From contig CAJYAJ010000001.1 in the NCBI GenBank assembly GCA_913065005.1, positions 28,561 through 92,560 on the forward strand: a stretch of 64,000 nucleotides of DNA. Direction: 5' to 3'. Source of the stretch: an uncultured Verrucomicrobiota bacterium (GTDB taxonomy: Bacteria > Verrucomicrobiota > Kiritimatiellia > Kiritimatiellales > Pontiellaceae). Positions 9,056 through 19,682 of the stretch are shown here, one piece after another (within the stretch, counting starts at the first letter, position 1; each line of letters opens with the position of its first letter). The translations under genes and the position numbers were made by a program. Below the pieces are notes generated by a model. That model worked only from the letters and a program-made list of their open reading frames with translations, searched no databases and was not told where the DNA came from.

Positions 9056-10735
9056 TTAAGGAATGGGGAAATGCGCAGTGAGTTGGAGCACTTCTTTTCG
9101 GACTTCTTGAATAGAAGCTTCATCTTGAGGACGATTGATGACTCGTTTGATGAGGGCGGCAATCTGCTCCATTTCAGTTTCTTTCATGCCGCGAGTTGTT
9201 ACCGCGGGGGTTCCAATTCGAATGCCGGACGTTACGAACGGACTCTTCGTGTCGAAAGGAATGGAGTTTTTATTTACGGTGATGGCGGCCCGATCAAGCG
9301 CTGCTGCCGCATCTTTACCGGTGGTTTCGGTGGCGGATAAATCTACTAGCATGAGGTGGTTATCGGTGCCACCTGAGACCAGCCGGATGGATTCATCGGT
9401 TAAGGAAGTTGCCATGCTAACAGCATTTTTAACGACTTGTTTCATGTAGTCTTTAAAAGTCGGTTGCAGGGCTTCACCAAAACAGACGGCTTTGGCTGCA
9501 ATGGTATGCATAAGCGGTCCGCCTTGAGTGCCTGGGAAGATGTGTTTATCGACATCGGCAGCATAGGCTTCTTTACAAAGAATGAGACCGCCTCGTGGAC
9601 CGCGCAGGGTTTTGTGCGTGGTGGTGGTTACAAAATCAGCTAGAGGAACGGGGTTGGGATGACATCCTGCCGCAACCAAGCCGGAGATATGGGCCATGTC
9701 TACCATCATTAATGCGCCTACTTCATCGGCAATTTCGCGGATGCGTTTAAAATCGATGATGCGTGAGTATGCGCTGGCTCCGGCTACGATCAATTTGGGT
9801 TGATGCTCTTGAGCCAGTTTTTGAATGTTTTCATAGTCAATCTGTTCGGTTTCTTGGCTTACACCGTAGGGAACAATGTTGAAGAGACGTCCCGAGAAGT
9901 TCATGGGGTGGCCGTGGGTGAGGTGCCCGCCTTCAGCGAGGCTCATCGCTAGGATGGTGTCGCCGGGTTGGAGTTGTGAAAAATAGACGGCCATGTTGGC
10001 GCCGCTTCCACTGTGCGGTTGGACGTTGGCGTGTTCGGCCCCAAAGAGTTCTTTGGCTCGGTCGATCGCTAGTGTTTCAGCGCCATCAACCCATTCGCAA
10101 CCGTTATACCAGCGTTTGCCGGGATAGCCTTCTGCATATTTATTGGTCATGCGAGAGCCTTGTACTTCGCGTATGGCTTTGCTGGTGATGTTTTCTGAGG
10201 CGATGAGTTCGATATTTTCTTTTTGGCGCTGATCTTCTTGTTGGAGGAGTTTGTAAATGGCTGGATCGCTCTGTCGAATGGTGAGGGTTCCGTCTACTTC
10301 GCTGGCATGAGCATTGATTTTGTCTACCCGGCGTTCATGGCGATCACCTGCAAAGTTAGTTTCGATCCATGTGGTGAGAATATCGGCTACTTTTGATTCA
10401 TCGGTATGGAGGCTGCCCAGACAGAGCACATTGGCATTGTTATGTTCTCGGGAGAGGCGTGTGGTTTCGGTGTTGATGCACAGGGCCGCGCGAACGCCGG
10501 GAAATTTATTGGCTGTGATGCTCATGCCGATGCCGGATTTGCAGACAATAATGCCTTGATCTGCCCGTCCTTGAGAGACGTCTGCGGCAACGGCAGCTGC
10601 GTGATCAGGATAGTCTGCTGATTCGGTTCCAAAACAGCCATGATCTTCGACCGTTATTCCGCGTTCTTCGAGTAGTTCCACCAATAGGTGTTTTAGATTA
10701 AATCCCCCATGATCCGATCCAATCGCCATCTTCAT
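9056..10735 (-). CDS. Fused ribose-5-phosphate isomerase B / serine hydroxymethyltransferase (RpiB-GlyA)
   Basis: One uninterrupted ORF: RpiB half [18 protein letters not shown]...[28 protein letters not shown]...[11 protein letters not shown], then SHMT half [56 protein letters not shown]...[17 protein letters not shown]...[14 protein letters not shown]. Start placed at 10735 (AGAAGG upstream), not the ORF-track 10807. Confidence 0.93.
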   Translation of the reverse strand: MKMAIGSDHGGFNLKHLLVELLEERGITVEDHGCFGTESADYPDHAAAVAADVSQGRADQGIIVCKSGIGMSITANKFPGVRAALCINTETTRLSREHNNANVLCLGSLHTDESKVADILTTWIETNFAGDRHERRVDKINAHASEVDGTLTIRQSDPAIYKLLQQEDQRQKENIELIASENITSKAIREVQGSRMTNKYAEGYPGKRWYNGCEWVDGAETLAIDRAKELFGAEHANVQPHSGSGANMAVYFSQLQPGDTILAMSLAEGGHLTHGHPMNFSGRLFNIVPYGVSQETEQIDYENIQKLAQEHQPKLIVAGASAYSRIIDFKRIREIADEVGALMMVDMAHISGLVAAGCHPNPVPLADFVTTTTHKTLRGPRGGLILCKEAYAADVDKHIFPGTQGGPLMHTIAAKAVCFGEALQPTFKDYMKQVVKNAVSMATSLTDESIRLVSGGTDNHLMLVDLSATETTGKDAAAALDRAAITVNKNSIPFDTKSPFVTSGIRIGTPAVTTRGMKETEMEQIAALIKRVINRPQDEASIQEVRKEVLQLTAHFPIP

Positions 10736-10754
10736 TTTTTGCCTTCTCTTTTTT

Positions 10755-11210
10755 TTAGGGTTCACCCAGTCGCAAGAAAAGGATGAGCTCAAGAATGGCT
10801 CGTTCAATCTCAGCTCGCGTCTGTTTATACATTTCTAACGATCCACCAAATGGGTCGCCAATATCATGGACTTTCGAGGTTCCGAGTTCGTTAATCAAGT
10901 AAACTCGGTGAGCAACCTCTGGAAAAGTGCTGCGAAGGTGTTCGCGATGGGATTCAGTCATGACGAGAATGAGGTCGGCTTGGTCGATTATTTCAGCGGT
11001 GAGAAGTTGGCTGCTATGATGAGAAAGGTCCGCTCCGAGTTCGCTGGAAACAATCCGGGCTTCTAGTGAGGCGGGTGTTCCGGTGGTTGCACTGAGTCCT
11101 GCAGATTGTACTTTCCATGGATTTTTATTGCCTGCACGTAGTCGAAAAAGTGCTTCTGCCATGGGACTTCGGCATGTATTGCCTGTGCAGATAAAAAGAA
11201 TATTTTTCAT
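10755..11210 (-). CDS. Low-molecular-weight protein-tyrosine phosphatase family (YwlE-like)
   Basis: 151 aa; [15 protein letters not shown]-loop and DPFGGS. Confidence 0.9.
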   Translation of the reverse strand: MKNILFICTGNTCRSPMAEALFRLRAGNKNPWKVQSAGLSATTGTPASLEARIVSSELGADLSHHSSQLLTAEIIDQADLILVMTESHREHLRSTFPEVAHRVYLINELGTSKVHDIGDPFGGSLEMYKQTRAEIERAILELILFLRLGEP

Positions 11211-11818
11211 GAGACCCGTCCTTCGTTAAAGACGGTCTCGAGTGTTGAAAAAGGCAGAGTGCCTTCGCGAAGACCTTCGAGGTGATGGCCATTTATTTTT
11301 ATAACGGTGCTGGGAATGGCTTGGTCGCTGGCCGGACCGCTGTCCAATGTAAGATTGGCCGGCAGATGATTGGTTTCATCGGCGGTGCGTGGATCTGTTT
11401 TTCCGCTTAAATTTGCGCTGGTGAGAGCAATGGAAGAGCCGAAGGCGGCGGCTACAGCCACGGGAACGGGGTGGTCGGGTATGCGAAATCCGGTCCAGCC
11501 TGTTTCAGTTTCAAGCACGAGGGTTAGGGGTCCTGGCCAGTAGGTTTGGCAGAGAGATTCGATTCCTCTATTCCAATGAAGAGCTTGAGATTTGACTTGA
11601 GCGAGGGAGGCAACTAAGCGAGCAATGGGTTTATTTGCATCGCGGCCCTTTGTCGCTTGAAGGCGTTTCATGGCTTCGGGTTGATTGGGATCGCAGGCAA
11701 GCCCGTAGACCGTTTCGGTGGGTAGAATCACGAGGCCACCCGAGGCTAAGCAATCAGCGGCTTTTGTGATCGCGTCTGTTTCCGGTTGGTTGGGGTTCAC
11801 TGGGAGGATACAACTCAT
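11207..11818 (-). CDS. tsaC: L-threonylcarbamoyladenylate synthase (Sua5/YwlC/TsaC)
   Basis: 203 aa; GLVILPTETVYGLACD, KGRDANKPIARLV, LTSANLSGK. Confidence 0.92.
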   Translation of the reverse strand: MSCILPVNPNQPETDAITKAADCLASGGLVILPTETVYGLACDPNQPEAMKRLQATKGRDANKPIARLVASLAQVKSQALHWNRGIESLCQTYWPGPLTLVLETETGWTGFRIPDHPVPVAVAAAFGSSIALTSANLSGKTDPRTADETNHLPANLTLDSGPASDQAIPSTVIKINGHHLEGLREGTLPFSTLETVFNEGRVS

Positions 11819-11903
11819 GCGCTCATAGTACGCACCTGCTCCCTATTTTCAAGAGGTCTCTTTTTTTACTGTCTTTCATGGAGTGCCTCGTTACTGTTTT
11901 GAT

Positions 11904-14096
11904 ATGAGCCAAATTGCAAAAGTGGTGGTAGAAATTTCGTTGGATCGGGAGTTTGATTATTTGATTCCGGCTTCCTTGCAGTCGACGATTGGGGTGGGCT
12001 CCCAAGTGCAAGTTCCTTTTCATGGGCGTGATTTACGGGGCTTCGTTGTGGGGATTACGGATCGATCAGCGCATGAAGATCGTCTGAAAGAAATTGCGGG
12101 GGTTGTGGGAGAGCGTCCGCTTATTCCAGATCACGTGATGAAATTAGCGTATTGGATTGCTGACTATTATTGTGCGCCGATCGAGCATGCGGTTCGAACG
12201 GTGTTGCCGAGTGCGGTTCGCCGGCGGGGTGCCCAGCATAAGAAACAGTTGGAGGTGAGCTTGCTGAATCCGGATGGGGTCGGTTCGTCGGCACTTCAGA
12301 AAAAAGTGGTGGAGTTGCTTCGGGAGCGGGGACCGATGCGGTTGCGAGATTTGAAAGCGGAATTGGGTTGTTCAGATTCACCAATTCGAACGTTAGATAA
12401 GAATGAGATTGTGGCGATTGAACCGGTGGCTCAATTGCGTGATCCGTTAGCGGGTATGGAGCTGGTCAGAACCGAGCCGTTTGCATTAATGGATGGGCAG
12501 CAAGAGGCACTGAATACGATCCATAAGGCGGTAGCGGCTACACCGCGTGAAACGGTGCTTTTGCAGGGGGTTACGGGAAGTGGAAAGACAGAAGTCTATC
12601 TGCAAGCGATTCAATCGACGTTAGATCGGGGAGAGGGTGCGATTGTGCTGGTGCCGGAAATTGCCCTCACCCCGCAAACGGTTGAACGTTTTCGGGCGCG
12701 CTTTGGAGCAGGGGTGGCGGTTTTGCATTCTGGGCTTTCAGACGGGGAACGACATGATGAGTGGCATCGGATTCGTGATGGGCAGGCTCGAATTGCGGTG
12801 GGTGCGCGTTCGGCACTGTTTGCTCCGATTGAGTCGTTGGGCTTGATCGTGGTCGATGAAGAGCATGAGCCGACCTATAAGCAAGAGGAGTCGCCTCGGT
12901 ATCATGCGCGAGATGCGGCGGTGATGCGGGGTCGGTTGGAAGGTTGTTGTGTGGTGTTGGGGTCGGCAACGCCCTCTTTGGAATCAAGTCGGAATGTACA
13001 GAGTGGGCGTTATCGATTGGCTCGAATGGATGATCGAGTGGATCATCGTGCGATGCCGTTGATTCGGGTGATTGATATGGTGGCGGAAGCTGAGCGCAAT
13101 GGGCAACCTTCGCTCTTTTCCTCGGCGTTGATTGAGGGTTTGTATGATCGGTTGGATCGAGGGGAACAGGTGATGCTTTTTTTGAACCGGCGTGGGTTTT
13201 CTTCATCGATTCAATGTGAGTCGTGTGGCTATGTAAATGAGTGTTCGGCTTGTAGCGTAACCCGAAATTATCACAAGGCTGCGAGGCGACTGTTGTGTCA
13301 TATTTGCGGCAGCGAAGAGTCTTTACCGGACCGGTGCCCTTGTTGTGGGCAGGCGCCTTTTAAGTTTGCGGGCAGTGGTACGGAAAAGATGGAAGAGATA
13401 TTAGGAAAGCTTTGTCCTCGGGCGCGGATTGCTCGGATGGACTCCGATACGATGCGCCGGAAGGAGGCGTATCAAGAGGTGTTGGACCGGTTTCGAAGTG
13501 GGCAGATCGATATTTTATTGGGAACGCAGATGATTGCGAAGGGACTTGATTTTCCAAATGTAACGTTGGTGGGAGTGCTGAATGCAGATATTCAACTACA
13601 TGTGCCTGACTTCCGCGCTGGGGAGCGAACGTATCAGTTACTCACGCAGGTGGCTGGGCGGGCGGGACGGGGGGATGTTCCGGGGGAGGTTTTGATTCAA
13701 ACCTACACCCCTCATCATCCGGCGATTCAAGCGGCACAGAAGATGGATGCTTCGATTTACTTGGAGGAGGATCTCACGTTTCGGAAACAGATGAATTATC
13801 CGCCGTTTGCCCATCTGGTTTTGATTACATTCAAAGGATTGGTTGAGGCAGAGGTAGCGAGCCAACTTGAATTATTTATGGCGCGATTATCACCGCTTTT
13901 ACCTGAAACGGTTCAGGTGGCTCCTCCGATGCCGGCGGCGTTAGCCCGAGCAAAAGGGTTCTATCGATATCAGGTGATGCTGCGTTGTGAGCATACGGTG
14001 AAAATTACTAAGCCGGTCAAGCACGCGCTGGGGATGACTCGTTTGCCGATGGGGATAAAGGTTACGGTTGACGTGGATGCTTCTTCGCTGCTCTAA
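11904..14096 (+). CDS. priA: Primosomal replication restart helicase PriA
   Basis: Start MSQIAKVVVEISLDREFDYLIP; Walker A GVTGSGKTEVY, DEEH, zinc-binding cysteines CESCGYVNECSACS...CHICGSEESLPDRCPCCG, helicase C GTQMIAKGLDFPNVTLVGVLNAD. Confidence 0.96.
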   Translation: MSQIAKVVVEISLDREFDYLIPASLQSTIGVGSQVQVPFHGRDLRGFVVGITDRSAHEDRLKEIAGVVGERPLIPDHVMKLAYWIADYYCAPIEHAVRTVLPSAVRRRGAQHKKQLEVSLLNPDGVGSSALQKKVVELLRERGPMRLRDLKAELGCSDSPIRTLDKNEIVAIEPVAQLRDPLAGMELVRTEPFALMDGQQEALNTIHKAVAATPRETVLLQGVTGSGKTEVYLQAIQSTLDRGEGAIVLVPEIALTPQTVERFRARFGAGVAVLHSGLSDGERHDEWHRIRDGQARIAVGARSALFAPIESLGLIVVDEEHEPTYKQEESPRYHARDAAVMRGRLEGCCVVLGSATPSLESSRNVQSGRYRLARMDDRVDHRAMPLIRVIDMVAEAERNGQPSLFSSALIEGLYDRLDRGEQVMLFLNRRGFSSSIQCESCGYVNECSACSVTRNYHKAARRLLCHICGSEESLPDRCPCCGQAPFKFAGSGTEKMEEILGKLCPRARIARMDSDTMRRKEAYQEVLDRFRSGQIDILLGTQMIAKGLDFPNVTLVGVLNADIQLHVPDFRAGERTYQLLTQVAGRAGRGDVPGEVLIQTYTPHHPAIQAAQKMDASIYLEEDLTFRKQMNYPPFAHLVLITFKGLVEAEVASQLELFMARLSPLLPETVQVAPPMPAALARAKGFYRYQVMLRCEHTVKITKPVKHALGMTRLPMGIKVTVDVDASSLL

Positions 14097-14157
14097 AGCT
14101 TGCTTTACGTATAAGTAATTTGTATTAATAATTACTTTAATAATAAGGTGAGAAAAT

Positions 14158-14586
14158 ATGATTTGGGGCTTAAAAAGTTTGGCTTGTTTTGATGTTTGGT
14201 CGTTCGAACACTTTTTCAGTGGCGTTTCTATTGGCGCTACGTTGTTGGTATTTATGGAGCGTCGCTTGAAGATCGATGCCCATGATCGAAACCATGCATA
14301 CATCTATTTTTCAGGGTTGTTGGTGCTGACCTATTGTTGGGAAACAGTGGAGCATTATTTAGAGACTGGATTGTTGGGTGCAGGGGTATCGTATTGGTTT
14401 CAAGGGGTCGAATTCTGGGCGAATCGAATGATTACAGATCCGTTGTTAAATCTTGCGGGCGCTTGGGTGGCGAGGCGTGCGATGTTTATTGTGAAGGGGG
14501 TGCGTCTGTTTATTTTTATTTGGTTGGGAATCCATATATTTGTGTTTCCCCATAGTATGTATTTGCACGAATTGGGCTGGTTTTAA
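14158..14586 (+). CDS. Hypothetical integral membrane protein
   Basis: 142 aa with several hydrophobic segments; no family recognised. Confidence 0.5.
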   Translation: MIWGLKSLACFDVWSFEHFFSGVSIGATLLVFMERRLKIDAHDRNHAYIYFSGLLVLTYCWETVEHYLETGLLGAGVSYWFQGVEFWANRMITDPLLNLAGAWVARRAMFIVKGVRLFIFIWLGIHIFVFPHSMYLHELGWF

Positions 14587-14592
14587 GGGAAT

Positions 14593-15504
14593 TTATATTC
14601 GGCAAATTGCGCGGAATTGATTAAGGCGTTGATCAATCTGATCTCGGTCGAGGCGTTGAAGGCGGTCGAGGCTGAATTCTTCAACACCGAAGGATGCCAC
14701 TACACTTCCATAAACCATGGCTTGGCGGATGGCTTCTGCATCGGTTTTTCCAGATGCGGCAAGAGCGCCCATCAGACCGCCGGCAAAACTATCGCCCGCA
14801 CCGGTGGGGTCGGCGAAGGTGTCTAAAGGATACGCGTGGAGTAAAAAGAGATCGTCGCGGCTATACAGCATGGAGCCGTTACCGCCTTTTTTAATGAGGA
14901 CGTAGTCGGGCCCGAGTTTGATTAAGGCCTTTGCTGCCTGCATGAGACTGTGCTCGCCGGTGAAGAGTTGGGCTTCGGATTCATTGAGGGTGAGCATGTC
15001 GCATTTTCCAATAACTTGGGTGAGCTCTTCTTTTGCGATGTTAATCCATAGGTCCATGGTGTCGATGAGTACAAATCGGGGAGTATGCACTTGCTCTAAA
15101 ACATGAAGTTGAAGGGCGGGGTGGATGTTGCCGAGAAAGAGGTAAGGTGCATCACGGTAGGTTTCGGGTAGATTAGGGGAGAACTCTTCAAAGACATTGA
15201 GATCGGTGGATAGGGTGGTGCGGTTATCCATATTGGCTTCGTAGACGCCTGACCAGCGAAAGGTTTTTCCTTCTTGGGTTTGCAGTCCGTCTAGGTTGAT
15301 GTTCATTTTTGTCCAGCGATCTCGGAAGGTTTGTGGAAAATCAGTTCCAACCACTCCGACCATGCCAGATTGGGTAAAGAAGGAGGCTGCGGCACAAGCA
15401 TAGCTGACGGAGCCGCCGAGAATTTCTTCGCGTTTTTCGGTGGGAGTTTCGATGGTATCGATTCCGATGGATCCGACGATGGTTAGGTTGATGGCTTGCG
15501 ACAT
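14593..15504 (-). CDS. PfkB/ribokinase-family carbohydrate kinase
   Basis: 303 aa; GGSVSYACAAASFF and signature DPTGAGDSFAGGLMGALA. Confidence 0.88.
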   Translation of the reverse strand: MSQAINLTIVGSIGIDTIETPTEKREEILGGSVSYACAAASFFTQSGMVGVVGTDFPQTFRDRWTKMNINLDGLQTQEGKTFRWSGVYEANMDNRTTLSTDLNVFEEFSPNLPETYRDAPYLFLGNIHPALQLHVLEQVHTPRFVLIDTMDLWINIAKEELTQVIGKCDMLTLNESEAQLFTGEHSLMQAAKALIKLGPDYVLIKKGGNGSMLYSRDDLFLLHAYPLDTFADPTGAGDSFAGGLMGALAASGKTDAEAIRQAMVYGSVVASFGVEEFSLDRLQRLDRDQIDQRLNQFRAICRI

Positions 15505-15519
15505 GAAGTACCTCGTGGG

Positions 15520-16947
15520 TTAGGTTGCAAAGTAAACTAATAAATAAACAATGGAGCCGATGCAATAGGTTTGCAAATCGGAAACGGCAAAAACAAGCGG
15601 ATCGTCATGCAGAAGTCCTTTTTTGACTCGGTCCCAGATCCGCCAAAACCAGTATAAAATAAGAGGTAAGACGCCCCATAAATAGAGGGGTTGTTCATAG
15701 AGTTGCCGCACTTTATCGCTCAATAGATATCCGATTAGAATGAGGCTGCTACTTCCGGCTGCGATTAGGCCGGAAGTAAAGAGGGCGGCGCTGTGGGTCG
15801 GTTGATAGGGGCGTTCTCGGTGCGATGTGTTGATGGAGTCGTTGAGGCTCAGTTCTTTTAGTTCCGTGCAGCGTTTAGCGAGCGCTAGGGTGAGGAAAAA
15901 GAGAATAGAGAAGGCAAGTAACCAGGCGGATACTGGCGTATGGGTTGCGGCACCTCCGGCAATAATTCGTAGGGTATAGAGCCCTGTTAACATCAGGACA
16001 TCCCAGGCAAAAAGTTTTTTTACCCAAATGGAATAGAGGGTGGTGAAGAGGAGATATAAAAGAAGGATGCCTGAAAAAACGATCGGTAAGAGAGTACTGA
16101 TCAACAGGGCTCCGAGTAGCAGAACGGGGATCAGGCGAACACCTTGAATAAGTTGGAGGTCTCCGGCGGCAAACGGGCGATGTTTTTTGCGGGGGTGGGT
16201 TTGATCGGCTGAGAGGTCAAGTAGATCGTTAATGATGTAAATGGCCGAGGCCACTAAACTGAAGGCAATGAAGGCGAGAAGGGCTTGGGTTAAGGCAAGC
16301 GTGTCGTTGAGTCGGTGGGCAAGCAGTAGGGGGGAGAAGATGAGTAAATTTTTCACCCAATGGTGAAGTCGGAGCATGTGTGGGAGTATACGACGAAGGG
16401 GTTGGCGGTCCTCAATGAGGAGGTCGGCGGGTTGTGCTTTGCGTGCTTGATGGCTTGGGTTTACGAGAATTTTTTGACGAGCGACTTGCCAGACGGGGAG
16501 GTCGGAGAGGCTGTCGCCGGCATAGTCGAAGGTGATGAATCGCTCAACAAGGGCGTCGCGTTTGGCGGTGCCGAAGAGGTTGTGGGTTTCGGTGGAGGCA
16601 AGTATTTCATCAAAGAGTCCGATATGGGCGGCTACGGATTCCGCTGTTCGGTAGTTAGCGGCGGTTACAAGGATGATCCGTCGACCGTTCTTTTTTTCTT
16701 GGCGAAGATAATCTAGCAGAGCGTGGTTGTAGGGTAAGTGTTCAGCGTGAAGGGCTATGCGCCGAGCGACTTCATTTTTTGTGAAGGCTCTGCCTTGTTG
16801 AATCCAGTGGGGTAATGAGAAGAGGGCGGTTGGGTTTCGCCGTAATAATAAGAAAAGGGCTTGGTGGAGCGTGTCTAATTTGACGAGGGTTCCATCGAGA
16901 TCAATGCAGAGGGGTGTGAGATCGGGTTGAGTGGATTGAGTTTCCAA
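15520..16947 (-). CDS. HAD-like phosphatase domain fused to UbiA-family prenyltransferase
   Basis: 475 aa; N-terminal HAD (CIDLDGTLVKLDTLHQ), then UbiA-type domain (RLHHWVKNLLIFSPLLLAHRLND...YIINDLLDLSADQTHPRKKHRPFAAGDL). Confidence 0.88.
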   Translation of the reverse strand: METQSTQPDLTPLCIDLDGTLVKLDTLHQALFLLLRRNPTALFSLPHWIQQGRAFTKNEVARRIALHAEHLPYNHALLDYLRQEKKNGRRIILVTAANYRTAESVAAHIGLFDEILASTETHNLFGTAKRDALVERFITFDYAGDSLSDLPVWQVARQKILVNPSHQARKAQPADLLIEDRQPLRRILPHMLRLHHWVKNLLIFSPLLLAHRLNDTLALTQALLAFIAFSLVASAIYIINDLLDLSADQTHPRKKHRPFAAGDLQLIQGVRLIPVLLLGALLISTLLPIVFSGILLLYLLFTTLYSIWVKKLFAWDVLMLTGLYTLRIIAGGAATHTPVSAWLLAFSILFFLTLALAKRCTELKELSLNDSINTSHRERPYQPTHSAALFTSGLIAAGSSSLILIGYLLSDKVRQLYEQPLYLWGVLPLILYWFWRIWDRVKKGLLHDDPLVFAVSDLQTYCIGSIVYLLVYFAT

Positions 16948-16956
16948 AAGGGGCTC

Positions 16957-17367
16957 CTAAAACCGGTCCTCTTCAACGTGTTTTATTTCGACATAGCTCT
17001 GCTGAAATCCTTTTTCGATTCGTTTTAGGATCGCTTTACGAATAAGCGTACGCACGGTGGGAATCAAGAGGGCAAAGCCGAGGGTATCGGTGAGTAAGCC
17101 GGGTGTAATGAGGAAGGCGCCTGAGATTAGAATCATTATACCGTCGATCATTTGGGGGGCGGGGAGGTTGCCGAGGGCGAGTTCTTGGCGGATGTTGAAA
17201 AGGGTTTGAATCCCCTGTTGTCGAACGAGGGTGGCTCCTACGATCCCGGTTGCAAATACCAAGAGGACGGTGGGGAGAAATCCGACGATGCCGTGGACTT
17301 CAAAGAGGAGCACCAATTCAAGAATCGGGAGTCCGATGAAAATGAGCAATAAGGGGGGAAGGGGCAT
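16957..17367 (-). CDS. fxsA: FxsA family membrane protein
   Basis: 136 aa; FIGLPILELVLLFEVHGIVGFLPTVLLVFATGIVGATLVRQQG...ALISG-type segment ILISGAFLITPGLLTDTLGF. Confidence 0.85.
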   Translation of the reverse strand: MPLPPLLLIFIGLPILELVLLFEVHGIVGFLPTVLLVFATGIVGATLVRQQGIQTLFNIRQELALGNLPAPQMIDGIMILISGAFLITPGLLTDTLGFALLIPTVRTLIRKAILKRIEKGFQQSYVEIKHVEEDRF

Positions 17368-17372
17368 CTCTG

Positions 17373-19031
17373 TTATGACTCAGGTTCGTCTTCAAATATT
17401 TCGATAGCGGCTTCCGCTACAATGCTCGCTTGCCATGCAGAAACCCGATTGGCTTTTTTTTGCTGGATGAGCGATGCTTCAATACGGGGCCGTTGAGCGC
17501 TCAGTTTGGTGGTATCAGCTTCATCACGGAGCTTGACTGCGGCGAGTAATACCCCTGATTTGGTTTGAATGGGTGCGGCGAGTTGAGCTGCTTTCAGTTG
17601 ATAGGTTCGTTCCATCAAGGTTGTTGCCTGTGGATGTTCGAGAGGTTGTTCACTATTAAAAGGAGCGAGCGTTTCCAATGAAAGAGAGGTGGCGTTGATG
17701 GCGGCCGCAAAGGAAGTTCCATCGGCAATCGCTTGCTGAACTTGGGTGTAGAGAGAGGTCACGTGTTCGCGGTAGGCATTGGCATCGGCTTGTTGTTGTG
17801 CTTGTTCCATTGCGAGTTGTTTAACGGCTTCAAATGCGGGGATGAATGCGGGGAGTTTTTTCTGGAGCGCGATGACGTAGATGTGATCGCGTCCGACGAC
17901 AGGGTCGCTATAATATTGGTTGGGTGTGAGGTCGAGATTGAAGGTTGCTTTGGCAAATGGAGCGGTTGGATCGATCCCCTCCATGGTTTCGTTGGCAGAA
18001 AAGGGAGGTATGTTTTTGATTACTTCTTTGCCTGCGGCGTTGGCTTTGATGGCAAAGTCGGCTCCCTCATCTGATAAAGCGGCGACAAAATTATCAGCGG
18101 CACTGAAGGCTTCTTGCCGCGCTAGTTCGGTTCGAACGATGGCTTCGAGCGCACCGCGTACTTCAGCGAGGGGTAGGTAGCTGGGTGTAGCCGAGGGGTT
18201 TTCTGGATCGGCTTCCACACGATAGCGCTCGAGATTGTTTGAGTATACTTGTGTAAGCATCTCGTCGGTTACGTTAACGACGGCGGTGTAATCGGCTACG
18301 TCAAACTCGACGTAGTGTACGCTCGCTTTTGCAGGTAATTCGAATGTTGCGCTGTTTGCCTTGTAGAAGGCTTGTGCTTCGGCTTCGCTTACGCGGGGTG
18401 CCGATGTGTCTTTAAGAGGAATGAGGGCGGTATCGAGTGTGATCAAATCGTTGAGTAGGTGGTATGTTTCTAGCACTTCTTCTTCGGTAACGAGTATACC
18501 TTCTCCAGCGACTTGGGCGGCTTGTTCGAGAATGATGTTCTCTTCGTAGGCATCCTCAAATGCTTTTGCATCCATACCGAGGCCTGCTAGGAAATTATCG
18601 ACAAACGCGTTGTATGCGTTGGTGTCGAATTGTCCGGTTTGTTGATTTTGGAAAAGTGGGAGGTTTTTGATCGTGGTTACAATTTGCTCTGGGGAGGCAC
18701 TATAACCTTGTTCGCGCGCTTTCTTGAGGACCGCTAATCGATTCCATGCGGCTTCTGTTAAGGCTTGATCGGTTTCTTCATCAACTTGTAAGGCCTCGCC
18801 GGTCATGATGCTGTAAATCAAATAGACATTTCGATAGGAGGTTAAAAACTCTTGGCGGGTGATTTCGTCGCCGAAGACGATGCCGATGGGATCATTGGCG
18901 CTTCGTTGGGGGCTAGCGTCGGGGGTTGCCATATCCATGGCAACAAAGGCAAAAACAACGAGACCAATAAAAAGGCCCCAGACAATTTTGGATTGGATTA
19001 ATTTATTAAAATTCGTGATTAACATAGCCAT
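17373..19031 (-). CDS. SurA/PpiD-like N-terminal membrane-anchored peptidyl-prolyl isomerase/chaperone
   Basis: Start MAMLITNFNKLIQSKIVWGLFIGLVVFAFVAMDM (residue 21 of the ORF-track entry), then a SurA-N-like region with FGDEITRQEFLTSYRN. Confidence 0.75.
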   Translation of the reverse strand: MAMLITNFNKLIQSKIVWGLFIGLVVFAFVAMDMATPDASPQRSANDPIGIVFGDEITRQEFLTSYRNVYLIYSIMTGEALQVDEETDQALTEAAWNRLAVLKKAREQGYSASPEQIVTTIKNLPLFQNQQTGQFDTNAYNAFVDNFLAGLGMDAKAFEDAYEENIILEQAAQVAGEGILVTEEEVLETYHLLNDLITLDTALIPLKDTSAPRVSEAEAQAFYKANSATFELPAKASVHYVEFDVADYTAVVNVTDEMLTQVYSNNLERYRVEADPENPSATPSYLPLAEVRGALEAIVRTELARQEAFSAADNFVAALSDEGADFAIKANAAGKEVIKNIPPFSANETMEGIDPTAPFAKATFNLDLTPNQYYSDPVVGRDHIYVIALQKKLPAFIPAFEAVKQLAMEQAQQQADANAYREHVTSLYTQVQQAIADGTSFAAAINATSLSLETLAPFNSEQPLEHPQATTLMERTYQLKAAQLAAPIQTKSGVLLAAVKLRDEADTTKLSAQRPRIEASLIQQKKANRVSAWQASIVAEAAIEIFEDEPES

Positions 19032-19122
19032 TCGATAATTCTCCGTAAAAAAATGAGATTTGAATCTAACGCCTCCTTTCCAGAGGGTCAACTCGTGATG
19101 GCGATGATTTATGGGAGGGCGG

Positions 19123-19677
19123 TTAGCTTAAGTTGGTGTTTTTGTATTCGGGATCGTAGGCGCGTGGAGGGCTGAAAACGATATTTGCAATGATCGCATT
19201 TTTGAAGGTCTTTCGATTTTGCAGGGGGAAGTCGAGTGCACCTTTTTGCGTACTAGAGAGAAGCGGAATGGAAGGCAACTTCATAGCATCAAGTGAAAGC
19301 AAGGTGTTGGGCATTGATTTCATCGCCGTGCCAATGGCTTTTTTATGCATAATTGCGAGATCGGCTGCTGATGCTTTTTTAAACGGAAGCGGAACAATAG
19401 GAGTCGGGGTGGGTTCGTAGGGTGGCACTTCTTGTGCAACCTGAACCGGCTCTTGTGCTTCAGAAAAATCTTCTTCCTTTTCTTCTGCCCTCCCAAATTG
19501 TTCGGCGATATCTTCGAAGAAATCTTCGAGTATCGTTGGGGTTTGTTGGGGGGGTGGAGTTGCTTTGCGGGGAGCAGGGCGAGGTGCCGATTTGGCACCG
19601 CCGCGCTCTATGGCGGTCTTGATCAGATTGATCAAGGCCACTGCCACAAAGATCAGAAAAGGAATGAGATCATCCAT
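19123..19677 (-). CDS. Hypothetical membrane-anchored low-complexity protein
   Basis: 184 aa; N-terminal TM and Pro/Glu-rich linker; immediately downstream of floA. Confidence 0.5.
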   Translation of the reverse strand: MDDLIPFLIFVAVALINLIKTAIERGGAKSAPRPAPRKATPPPQQTPTILEDFFEDIAEQFGRAEEKEEDFSEAQEPVQVAQEVPPYEPTPTPIVPLPFKKASAADLAIMHKKAIGTAMKSMPNTLLSLDAMKLPSIPLLSSTQKGALDFPLQNRKTFKNAIIANIVFSPPRAYDPEYKNTNLS

Positions 19678-19682
19678 CGAGA

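Noticed and set aside
9056-10807. ORF-track start of the RpiB-GlyA fusion at 10807
   Set aside because: It would overlap the upstream phosphatase gene and add a non-RpiB leader; [11 protein letters not shown] at 10735 has a good RBS.
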